From Struthidea cinerea (taxonomy: Eukaryota; Chordata; Aves; Passeriformes; Corcoracidae), in contig VZTI01004803.1 in NCBI GenBank assembly GCA_013397865.1, positions 3,318,139 through 3,382,138 on the forward strand: a stretch of DNA of 64,000 nt, in the 5' to 3' direction. Shown in pieces: positions 25,726 through 37,500 of this stretch; the stretch's first letter is position 1; every line of letters begins with the position of its first letter. The notes below the pieces were generated by a model. That model ran no database searches. It saw only the letters and a list, made by a program, of their open reading frames with translations, and was not told where the DNA came from. A program made the translations under genes and the position numbers.

Positions 25726-26580
25726 TGTCACAAATGAGTGTTTAGGTGGCTCAAAGAATCACTGGCAAAGGTATTGTCAAAAGCAGGTTTAATATAAAAG
25801 TGGAAGCACAACAAAGTCTGTTGGCAACATTCACTCTACTGCTTATTAGATTGTTAAAGCACACAGACAAAAATCAAACTAAAAACTAAAATACATCAAT
25901 CCATAACTAAAATCAACCTGAAATGATCTCTGGAGGCTGGTGATGGAAAAAGGGTAAGGATGGGAAAGGGTAAGGATAAAAGAAATGAGGGGGACCCTCC
26001 AACTGAGTCGCAAGGTTCAGAGGGGTGACCCTTGCCAAGCTTAGCCCCAGATTTGATCAACAGTTTAGGCCTAAAGTAACAGCACTTAACAGCACTTAAT
26101 TTAAACAATTTACCAAAGATTCTATAGAATTTATATAGCACTACAGTAACTCACAGGCCTAACTCACAAATTTAACATACTTAAGATTCCAAGAGCAACA
26201 TTTATAGTATATTTGCTGTAGTATATTCACACTCGCACACACAGAGACCTAAAGGAGTATGTTCAAGGTATATACTGGTGGAAAACTTCCCTCAAGTTCA
26301 GTGAAGTTCTCATGTCAGATGCCATTGCGTCTTCTCAATGGGCAAAGAGCTGAGCCTTGAGGAGTGGGGGTATCAGCCCAGGCTCTGGCAGCAGTGTGCA
26401 GTGCAGTCCTCAGAGTATAGCAAGCCTGAGAGTTCAGCAGCTGAGAGCCATCCCACTCCAAGGGCAAGTGCTGGTTGAAGCTCACTGTGGTTCAGGGGAG
26501 CTCTAAGGGTCTTACTTAGGACTGCTGTTTATAGGGTTGCTAGAGAGTTGACTTTAGTCATAGTAATTTTCCATCCTGGA
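25726..26580 (-). mobile_element. Possible LTR fragment (antisense)
   Basis: The segment opens with TGTCAC, so the minus strand ends in GTGACA, the CA end expected for an LTR. It has a different composition from its flanks, and the minus strand carries ATTAAA about 70 bases before that end, as a poly(A) signal would. It contains short tandem duplications (aaagggtaaggat twice near 25,950-25,980; acagcactta twice near 26,080). No internal retroviral gene, second LTR or target duplication was found. The far boundary is arbitrary. Confidence 0.35.
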
Positions 26581-29500
26581 TGCAATTCAGCTCAGTAACT
26601 TTCTTTGAAAGTTTAGTAACAAAAAATTGTTCACTTGCTTTGTTATGCAGGCAAGAAAAATAAGGTTCCAAGGCTGTTCATTAAAAAAACAGGAGCTTGT
26701 TAGACAACATAAGTTCCTGGGAAGAGACAGTGTTTCTGGTAAGAGGAGCTCAGCCTCAGTGCTGTTTGTCAAGGCCAAGGCCCGAGGAGCATTTCTGAGA
26801 TCATAGTGTGGCCTGAGGTGTGTGTGTGGGTGGCAGCTGTACCCCCACACAAGGTTTGCAGAAAGTCAAAACATACATATATAAATATTCCTATATATGG
26901 CCGCAGAAAAAATCAGAAGGGAAAAAAAGCAATAATAAACCACAGAAAAACTGTAACTGCTTTTCACTGTATGCTGGGTTTCTCACTCGGCTGTGGTATG
27001 CTCTCACACACCCAGAGCCAACAAGAAAAATTAGTGAGGCAAGTGGGAGATAGAGAAAATAAACTTAATTGGAGTTAATGACACCTTAGGCTTCAAACTG
27101 AGATGCTGGATCTAATGTTTAGTTTTCCTGGCTGCCTCCTAGTATAAATGTAAAACTCCAAAAGTCATAACCTCTCAATAGTAGCTCATTTGAGCAACAC
27201 TTATCTAAGTACAGTTGGATGACTCTTAAATCAATAAAGACTATGGATTCGGTCCGTCTAATGGCCCCTTGTAATGATGTTGAAAATGCCCAGACCTCCT
27301 AAATAACTAGAGTGGTAATGGTTCATATTCCTAGCACAAGGTTTTGTGGATTTTTAAAGTGTAAGTTTTAACTTAATAGCCTGGTTTTATGGTCTGATGG
27401 CTGTGGATGAGATGTGTCTGAAAGGCAGTTATCATAAGGAAAATTGAAATTACAGAAGTGACTTTTCTGTGCTCTCCTATAATGTTCTTTCTCCAGGTTA
27501 AGCAAATAAGTTGTATTTCTTCATATAATGACTAGTTCTGTCAAGAAGCTTTTAAACGGCATTTTTTTTAGCATCTGTTAAAAAAGTGAATCTTCAAAGT
27601 CCATGCAAGTGAAGGAGAAATCAGTCTTATGACAACAAAATCACTCACAAATTAATTGATATCTCCTTGTTCAGAAACTATTGTCCTAACATGAAAGTGT
27701 CATTATGTCTATGCTGAGTTATCATGGGTCTCTGAATGCTGTTTTACTTCTGTTCTCTGCCATTCCAGTTCCTGACTGCTCCCATGATATCATAATGTGT
27801 GGCTTGACTGTTATACACTTGACACGATTGGGTATGTGGCTGAAATTTTTCCTCTTCACTGGAATCCTTCCAGTGTCCCTGGTGCCAGTCTGTATCGATC
27901 TGTGAATCCCCATCTGTGACTTCTAGTCCAAGAGTCACGGAGCTGGTTGTTGCTCGTGCGCTGTCATGGCATGTGAAATAGTGCCTGAGGATGCGAGTGC
28001 AGGAAGATGTGAGAAGCCGACTGGTGATGATGTAGACTGTGGCCTGTCATTCTCCACTCGAAGTCATTTGGGTGTGTAGGGTAGTAAGAGGCACATGGAT
28101 ATGGTGACTGTCCAGCTTTGCCTGTGCCACTAGAATGTGCCTTGCTGACATAGTGAAGAAGGGGAAACAGAATTACGTGGCCACTGCTATTTAAAATAGT
28201 AAAAGACTGTTCCTAAACTGAAGAAGCCAGCTATGCATGGTGTCTCCCCTTTGTACTGCTAATGCACTGTGCTCAAATCCTATAGACAAAAAGGAAAACA
28301 CTATCTGGATGCAAAGTGGCATTATTTTATCTGTGCATTTTTTGGAGTCTTAATTTTAATCCCTAGTATGTGTTTACAAAAGTAGCTTGCTGAGCTACAG
28401 AAAATCAGGTGATTTCCTCAATTTCTCGTTTATTGTGTTTCTAAGATGATCCTGAAAACACAGCAGAGAGATTCCTGTTAGTGACAAAACAGTCCTACTA
28501 AATGAAGTAGAAATCTGCTAAACTATCTGGACACCTCAAGTGTAGCAGCCAATTTGAGGATAATTGTTAAGATTAAAACATGTTAAGATTTTTTCATGAC
28601 ACTGAGCAACTTTGGATCTTGGCAACCTTGTTTACTGTAGTGTACTATATCTTGTATTTTATACCTTGGGTCTAAAAAATAGCAGGTACTTGGGTGGTGA
28701 GAATAGCTCCAGAGGAGTTCCCTCAAGTGTTGAATAACGTGTCTGATGTTAATGCAATTAGCAGAAGAAAAATGTCTATTTGCTACTAAGCTAAAATGAT
28801 TTGTTGAGTAATATTGTCATTTATATTACAGTAGAAGGGTTTTTTCAGTAAAAGGAATTATTAAAAGTCAAAACATTATTTTTTGGTATTACACTGGTGT
28901 GAATTTGCTGTTTTCAGTAGGTATTCTGTTTTATTGCCATTTTATACTCCTCTAAAACCCTGACATGCTAATGGAAATGTCTAGCAAAAACCTAGAAAAT
29001 ATAGAGAAAAGCAAGAATGAAAGCTTTCGGAGACTGGAGCTAGCTCTCAGCATCTTAGAATTGCTGACTTGATTGAGTTTTATGCTGCATATTAGATATG
29101 TTACAGTTTTGTCTGCAATCTGTATTTTTTTTTCTTAATTGTGAGAAAAGAGATGTGATCAAAAATGTACTTTTACAATGATGCTGCAATAGACCCAAAT
29201 TTCTATAGCACTTCTCATGCCAGCACTTGCAAAAAGGAAATTATTTGCCTTCAAATCTCATTTCAGTGATGAAATTCCTCCATCAAACAGATTTATTTCG
29301 TATTAATTTTTTCCACATAGAAACTTCATCACATAAAAGCCTCTCACGGGATTTTTAGCAAATATTGCTAGAGCTTTTCTGACCATTGGTCTCAACTTCT
29401 TATCACTGTTCTGCCTTAGCTGGCAGAAACCTAGCTAAAAGTCTCTGAAGAGAAGTAGAATAGTCCAGAGTCTGCTCTAACTTGAGCTGTTACCCAAATG

Positions 29501-32500
29501 TGAGCCCAGCAACAGAAAGCTAAGAATGACACAAAGTCTCCTATTTCACCGTCTCCTTCACTAGAGGCACTGCTTGCTATTCTGGGATATAAAAGCAGCT
29601 GGGTTGCTGAATTAACCATATTTTCCTCTAGTCATGAGCTCAGAATATCCATTGAAGTTACTGTAACTTTTGCACAAAAATCAAGGGCAGTACATTGGCC
29701 AGAATGTGTGCTAAATAAATATTTACACACAAATCAGAATGCTACTGATGGCTTCTTTACACTTTAAAATTCTAAATATTTTAAGAAGCATCTGTTACTA
29801 AACCGAGGCATCATTTTTGAAAGTACCCATATTTACTGAGTGGAAGTACACATATTTAATGAGATGAACACAGTGACAAAAGTCTTGGACTAGAAGAATG
29901 CACATAAACAAAATAGCAAAACCAACGTGACATGATTGAATTAAAGCTGTAATGAACAGACTGAACATTTAGTTTATATGAATATTAACTGCAATGAAGG
30001 ATGAGTTATAACCAAAGCAATAACCCCCTGTCATTGTGCCTAAGCTTTTTACATGTTAAAGGATTGCTCTAATCTTTTTTGAGAAGCTTTTCCAAATTTT
30101 ATTTACCTGAAAGAGGGTTTAAATCAATAGATTTCTTCTATAATTTCAACAGGTAAGAGACACAGAGATTTCAGATCTTCTTTGCTTAATGTACATATTA
30201 TTCAATTTATATGGCATTCATCCCCTCATCCCTTTCAAAAACTTATTTCATATAACTTTGCAAGAAATATTCAAAATATTGCATATTCATAGTCACTTCC
30301 TTTGGTTAGAAGAAAAGCTGTGTGCAACTTGGTATATATACATGATGACACTTGCAATTCTCATATGTGGAGATTTTGGTTTCAGAGCTTTTCAGAGGGA
30401 TGTCTCTTGAAAAATCACATGGATATGTGCAGAAGTCAATAAACTAAGACAAAAGCTGATTTTAAAGTGATGCATTCTCCTAAGCTTTGCAGGCTTGCTT
30501 CACAGAAAGCCTACCCAACATATGGCTTAATGTCACTCAGGCTGAGATTCATCTGCCTTACATTAAGGTGTGCAGCGTGCAGTTAGGTGCTTCCCCGAAC
30601 CTAGGTGTGCACATGTAGTATAATGCAATGATACTAGGCCAGATAACACATTCCCATACAGCAGTGAGATGCACCCCAGATGTTTTGCCCTCCATCCTGA
30701 GAAGCATAGTTCTGTTAAAAACCACCTGGACCACCTTAATATTTGTAAGTTGTGCACAGAGAAAGCACATTTCAGCCATCAAAACTTAGCTGGCTTTTAC
30801 TTTCTGCATACAGAACATGGCTGTCAGAACAATCAGGGCTCGCTTTCGAAAAGGGAATGTCGACTTCCCTTGGCCTCTGAGTTACGTAACACAAGGGCCG
30901 AGAAACACTAAGGTATCCAGTATATGCACAAAGGAGAAAAAACTACTGTTGAAAGGGGAAGTACAGCCATAATCAATGATTTGGGAGGGAAGAAGTGTCT
31001 CTTCTCTATCAGGCCCCAGTGTCTCTATCAAGAAGCGATTGAGGCCAAAGACTCAATAGCCTTGGTCATGCACTGGAACTTTATGCCTAGCTAGAAATTG
31101 TACAGATGGAGCAGCAGTAAAACAACCCCTGGATGGGAGAGCATGGGGCAGTACAACAATGCTGTCTGTCAGTGAGCTGCTTTTCTGTTTTATGAGAGTG
31201 GTGTTTGCATGCCCTCACCTATGAGGGAACAGAGTCTCCACCCTGGAAAAGCAGGTTTCGATATCTTCAATTCCATCTTATGTCAGAGGAACGTTTGTTC
31301 TGCTACCCTGGCCACCAGGACAGGTGACAGTAGAGCCACCCCATCATTCCAGATCAAACAGCCAGGAACAGTCACTGCGGCTGTGCTGCAGTGACCGGGC
31401 TGAGGCACACTGGGAATCGTCTGTCCCAGCACAATGCTTGCTTGGAGGAGAAAAGTCAGTTGTCTATCAGACAAGATGCCTGTTCATAATTTTGAAGGAA
31501 TTTGATAACTAGAATGGGAAAGATAATGCCATTTTGCACCCTGAGTACAGTGCTGATATTTTTTACCTGCTTTGGAACAAAACTTTCCCAACAGAGTTTA
31601 CAAAAGTGCAAGATGATATCCATACAGAGACTGCATCTCAGTGCAGGGTTTATTTATGTCTAAGAAGCTGAAGGCTAAATCTCTGTGTGAAAGAGAAATA
31701 GTCAAAAGTGAGACAGTGTTTATATTAGAAGTATGGCACTGCTGAACCTAGTTTCACTGGTGATGTCTCACTGATGACCCTAAAATAGTGACAAACAAAA
31801 TCAATCAGTGTTGGAAATCTTTATCTATGAATTATCTGGAGTTTTTATTCCTAGGAATTAGTATTTTCTGTGACTCTAGGTAGAAGCTAAAATAATCTAA
31901 AAGGTAGAAAATAGAGAACATAGAATCAACCCTGATGATTATCACTAGGTACTTCCTGTTCGAGTGGAACTGGGCTCAGGAGAGTATAATTGAAATAAAA
32001 GCAATGGCCAGCTTACTGATGACCTTGGCTTACACAGTTTACAAAGAAAAGGAGAAAAGCATATTTTTCCTGGTTACAAGAATATGTAAGGGAAAGCATC
32101 CAAAACAAGAGGAACTAATTAAGCAAGAAAGCAGCATAGAATATAAATTGACCAGGACTGTATGCAGCCTAGAAATGAAGAATAGTCTTGAAAACTGCAT
32201 CTACTCAAATATGTGGCTTTTAAATAATACATGTATTCATGAATGAATTAACAGGTTTTTGAAAGGAATATTTGATTTTCTTGACATGTTAAGCCAATGA
32301 GTATAGAAAGATGGAGAACTTCACAGAAGGCTGCTGGGATGATGGGGTATGGGGTTTTATTTCTCCTCAATTACAAAGGAGTGTGGAGTGGAAAGTGTCA
32401 GATGTGCCTCCACTCTGGGGGAAACTGAGCATATAGGCATTCAAGAGACCAGTCTTAACAGACAGTTGTGAGCTGGGGTGAGATTCACAGATGGGGACAA

Positions 32501-33765
32501 AGGTACAACACTGGGTGTCATTATGCTTGGTCTCACCACAATTCTTTAAAGGTTCCCCTGCTCTTGAGAATGAAAGCAATGTATTTTTCCAAAGCACTAA
32601 TTTATACTTTTGCTACTCATTTGTAGTCCTACTGTCCCAGCACTCTCTAAATAAACAATAACCTGTATAGAGAAAAAATTAATACATTATTTATAGGGAG
32701 GGAATCTTTATCACTTTATTTAACATTTTCACTGAGGGATGGACTCATATTGCCTAACATTAGGCATCTAATATTAGTTTCTGGTATCAGAAGCTCCTTC
32801 AGAGAATGAGAGCACTTAGATTAGTTCTGATTTGCCCTTTGGAAGGACCTCTGTTGCCACATTGACTGTAGTGAGATTTAAGACAACTGACCTCCTCACA
32901 AATGCCAAAAGTTAGGTAAATGGGGATTCTTCCTTGAGGTTTCATAGCTTTGATAACATATGGAAATTTGTGGGTTTTGACACAGGCCTGATGATGGATG
33001 CATCATAAGCAGAAGGTTTAGGTTAGCCTTGCAAGGATGTTCTAGAAAATTTACAAATTTTTTTACAAAACTTACAAAATCCAAAATGCATTTGCCTCTC
33101 CTAATTGTCCCATCTTAACACAAATCAAACTTTTGGCTTCTATCTGAAAGCCAGTTTCAGAAGCTTTCCTATTTTCAGCCTATATTCATAGGTAATGAAC
33201 TTACATTCCTTTGTCCTTTTTTATCACTATTTTGTAGCTTCAATTTCAATCCTTTTTATTTACAAAATTTGCTACTGGTACTTTTGTAACGTCTTCATTT
33301 TACTAGTTTTCATCTTCCTGGATCTTCTAAAGTAAAGGCATGCAGTAGGCATATTTATTTGAATGTAGCCATTATCTAATCCTATTCAAGGTACTGTCAT
33401 TACTTTTCCCATTCCCATTGTACATTCTAATTCAACTTCAAAAAGAATATTTAGTTTAACCTCTGCTTGAAGAACTGAAATGGAGATCACCTTGATATCA
33501 AAACAAAGGAGGTCATCTTCAAACAGACTTCAGTGGGACCTGCCTGGAAGTTTAAAGTACTCAAGTGGCAGGTGCTGGATAATGAGCCCAGAAACAAAGC
33601 ACAGTAACTTCCCCAGGGAGTCTGTTAATTTCCTCCTTAATTAATCTCTTTACCAAATAGAATAAATTAATTGCAAACCATTCTAAAGCATTACCAAACT
33701 GTTGCTTTCCTTGAGCATACAATTTTTCCCTTGTACCCTTGCCTTTCCTGCACACATTTCAAGAG
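26581..33765. other. Intergenic DNA, no gene found
   Basis: No supportable coding gene. The segment 30,780-31,470 is richer in GC and CpG than its neighbours and may be an unrecognised repeat. A degenerate tandem pair of about 23 bases lies at 29,821-29,866. Open frames here (up to about 100 codons) have no domain and no homologue I recognise. Confidence 0.5.
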
Positions 33766-33828
33766 ATTCACAGAATATTCTGAGTTGGAAGCAACCCATA
33801 AGGATCATCTAGTCCAACTCTTAAGTTA
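33766..33828 (-). mobile_element. CR1 LINE 3' terminal stub (antisense)
   Basis: The phrases 'attcacagaatattctgagt', 'tggaagcaacccataaggat' and 'catctagtccaactc' match an inverted CR1 terminus. Only about 60 bases remain, ending shortly before the AQR CpG island. Confidence 0.75.
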
Positions 33829-33839
33829 ATGGCCTTAAT

Positions 33840-34530
33840 TACGGGCCTGTGGATCGGACAGAGCGCTCGCCCACGCTCGGGGCTCGGTGGCAATTGTTCG
33901 ATATTAAAAAGAGCGTGTTTTTCCCACGTTAGATGGACAGAAAGCTGTGCCCTAAGTGATACATAAAACAGGAGTCCTCCTAAACGGATTTACTGAGCGT
34001 TGGAAGGCTGAGTGTGGCAGCAACCCCGTGCGCTGACAGCCTCCGTCACCTTTTCCCTCAGCCTTTCAACGCTGAAGGCCCGCCGGCGGCACCGGCGCTG
34101 CAGGGAGGGCGGGAAGCAGCGGCGGTGCAGGGAGGGCGCTGCAGCGGCGCGGAGGGAGCAGCAGATGGCGCGGCCGCCGCCCGCCCGCCCCGCGGCCGCT
34201 CCAGCCCTCCCGGCCCCGGAAGCGCTCCCGGCTCCGCTGCTCCCGGCCCGGAGATCCCTCCCTCGGCCTGTGCCGGGCGGGGACAGCGGCCTGTGCCGGG
34301 CGGCTCCAGCGGCGGCACCATGGCGGCGGCCGCGGCGGGCCCCGCGGCGGCCCNCGGCGTCCTCGGCCCCGCCGAAGAAGATCGTGGCGCCCACCGTGTC
34401 GCAGATCAACGCGGAGTACGTGACACAGGTAGGGCCGGCGGGGCCCCCGGGCCGCCTCTCCCGCTGCCGCAGCCGGGGCTCGAAGGGCCATTCCGGCGGC
34501 GACGGCGCCTCGGGGTTTAAATAGCCTTTG
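33840..34530 (+). promoter_or_regulatory. AQR: CpG island promoter and 5'UTR of AQR
   Basis: GC- and CpG-rich sequence surrounds AQR exon 1, with no obvious TATA box, as is typical for a housekeeping gene. It contains an upstream ATG at 34,165 with weak context (C at -3) and one N at 34,354. The transcription start cannot be placed from sequence alone. Confidence 0.8.
34320..34428 (+). CDS. AQR: AQR exon 1 (residues 1-36), frame disturbed by an N
   Basis: The start ATG has strong context (A at -3, G at +4). An Ala/Pro-rich leader is followed by [19 protein letters not shown], matching human [19 protein letters not shown]. Read literally, the ATG and the PKKIV segment are in different frames. 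Treating the N at 34,354 as no base restores one frame of 36 codons. The donor is CAG|gtaggg. The alternative, if N is a real base, is translation from the ATG at 34,165. Confidence 0.85.
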
Positions 34531-37500
34531 TAAGCCGTGGGTGATGGGGAAAGGGTCTTGTTTGGTCGTAATTGAAGAGAGATGTACGCCTCTGTCACGT
34601 ACGAGAGGGTGTTCCTCCCCGCGCTTTTACAAAGTGAGATCTACAAAGCAGCACTACAAAACGCATCAGTGCAATACGCTGTGCACTGCTGTAAGACATG
34701 TTTTAACGTGTGAAAAGCTACCGAGAGTTTCATGTTGCTGAAAGTTTTGAGTGATTTTCTACAAGTCGTCCTTTTTTCTCCTTTTTTTTCTTTTTTCTTT
34801 TTTTTTCTTGGAAATCTGCTTTCCTTCCTTTTCCAGAGCATAAAGAAACATGAATAAAGTTACATAGGAAACGCTTGTCACCATCGCTCAGGAGTTTTGG
34901 GGAAGAGATGGCTGCAGGAAAGAGCCTTAAACTGCTACACTTTTATATACAGCCTGTGGTTACTTGTCAGATTTCTCAAGGACGTATAATCACTAGCTGT
35001 TTGGGATTTGCAGTTCCTGGAAGATCATTATTTATTTTTGATGGATTTGTTAAATGTAACTTAAGAGTAGAAAATGTTTGTTAAATACCAATCTATGCAT
35101 CTGAAATTTTTCCAGAGAATCACATTTTTGTTGAAAGATGTTTAGGCATAAAAGCCTTAAATGGTTGATAAGCATAGCTGTTAGAAAACATAATTTTGTT
35201 ACTTGTAGTTAGCATAAGCTGAAATTAAGCAAGATACTAGCGAAATAAAGTTTGGGGATGGGATGTGTTGTAGAGATGTATCGTGTATCATTAACATGAA
35301 AATGTATGTATTTAACCTTTCTTTTTTTTTTTTTCCTTGTGCAGTTAGCAAATAAATACTGGGCTCCACATGTGAAGAAAACATTGTCTTTTGATGTAAA
35401 GGTAATTGCTTCTACTGGAATTTTGTTGGGGTGTAAAAGAATGAGGATCAACTGTTCCCTGATGTTCCAATGTCCAGTGTTGCTTATTTTATATGAGAGT
35501 ATAGGAGACTGCTTGGAAGGTCAACAGTTGCTTGAAACACTGTAATTTATTATGTATTTGTAGTTTATAAATGTAGGCACTCTTAGGAAGGTGTGCTATA
35601 GCATGCAGTTATTTTGTATGCTGTTTGTTCAGTTTATTTTGGCCAAGAATTTATGAGGGCAGAAGACTTTTGAGCATCTCCTTTGAGGTTAAAAGATGCT
35701 TGACAAGGTCCTACTTTTAGAAATCAAACGAGGATGAAAGATGCAGGTATTACTGAACTGTGTTCTTTCTGGAAGCTTCTTTGGTGAGCTTCCATAAGAC
35801 AACTTTATTGCCATTCTGGTGGATATGTGCATTTTGAATGTTTAAAATTCGGCAGGGTGTGTTAGGTTTTGTGTACTGCAGGGTACTTAAGTGTTAAGTT
35901 TCTTTTGCTTGTGGATGTTTGCCTAAATCTCCCTGTTTAGCCTCCATTTACTCAGTCTTTCTGTAGTATTTGTAATGGAATTTGTCTGTGATTGTTAGAA
36001 CTAGGATGTACAAAAACAGCTGACCTGCATCTCTGTGTCGTGTGATGTCAAAGAGTGCCTATTGCAACTTATAGTGCAGATTATTTCAATTTTGTTGGAA
36101 AAACTTGTTAAAAGTATTTTAATAGCAGTAAGCAGAGAGTAGCTAATTCAGATAAGATGTCTTAATGCATTTTGAATCACTTTAGCGGGTATATAAAATT
36201 CTCTTAAAAATTTTTTCCATAGGTCATTGAAGACGTATATACAAAAGAAATTGTCAGGTCAAAGTAAGTACACCAGTTTCTTTCTCTTATTTACCACCAT
36301 TCCAACATTATCCATATTGGAGTTGTTTCTAATGTTTGATAGAACACTTTAAAACTCATCTATATGTTGAAAGCAGATGAAAATTACTCAAGTGCATTTA
36401 AGTCATTTAATCATGATGGTATTTCAAAGTCTGAATGTGGTAACAAGAGAGTTCCTAAGCCCACAAACCTTAAACGTGATGGTTTGACTTGATATTTTTC
36501 AGTCCCTTTACCTGGTGGTCTGTTGTCTTTTATGTTGGTTTTGTCATGATGGTTATAGAAGGCTGATCCCTTCTTTTGTCACTAAGGAATGTAAAGAAAA
36601 AAAAAAAAAACTGTTGAGGAGTGCACTGCCTCCAGCTTTCTTCTCTGTTCTGGTTGCTGTTACCAGGTTCATGAAGGGAAAGTCTAGTTTCAATGAATTG
36701 TACTGTTAGATGGGGGAGATGAATCCAAGATGCAGTGCGTTTTGCAGCTTTGTGTACAGAAAAGAGTTGTAACTGTAGCTGGAGTTTTTCGGGGAAGATC
36801 AAGCACTGCAGAGAGTTCTCTGTATTACTCCTGTATGAAAGCAATCTAAGAATTTGTCATATGGAATCAAAGCAAACTTCCATTTCCAGTCACTAAGAAG
36901 AGATACCATTATGAACAGATTAAATATATAATTGTAGTTTTCCAGGAGACACTCTCAGCTTCTAGCAGTTTGCATCTTCAAGGCTATTGGAAGTGGTGTC
37001 TTCATATTTAAAAGACCTACATGAATTTCTTTAAAATGTGAATTTAATTGCTTAATGAACATCTATGAGCTTTAGCTTCCACAGTGTTAGAGCAGTTGCT
37101 TCTGCATTCAAGTGGTTGCTATTGCATGGAAATGTCAGGACAGAAACAATTCCTGAGTGTTTCTACAAGTTTCCTTATGTAATTAAATAAGGGAAAATAT
37201 AGCCATTTTCCATGCAGCTGTGTGTGGGAGGCTTTCTTTCCTATGTTAATTGATTATTTTTTCCTTTTCAGGTTTTCGATTAGAAAGATAATGCTTCTTG
37301 AATTCAGGTAAGCTAATGGGAGGGAAATTTGGAGTTATTTTTTCATAGGAACCTGTAAAGATGAGAAGCAAATGCAGGACAGTAAGACAGTTTGAGGATA
37401 GTGTACTCATTCATACTTCGTAGGGCCTTGAATTGTGTACTGAAGAAAATTAAGTGAGGAAAGCTTCATTTAAAGAGGAAATAATTCCATAAATGTAAGT

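Noticed and set aside
31935..32246. Open frame of 103 codons on the plus strand
   Set aside because: AT-rich composition, no recognised motif and no neighbouring gene parts. It is not supportable as a gene or viral relic.
33990..34598. Open frame of 202 codons on the minus strand over AQR exon 1
   Set aside because: Stop-poor GC-rich CpG-island sequence antisense to the AQR start, with no domain and low-complexity Arg/Ala/Gly content.
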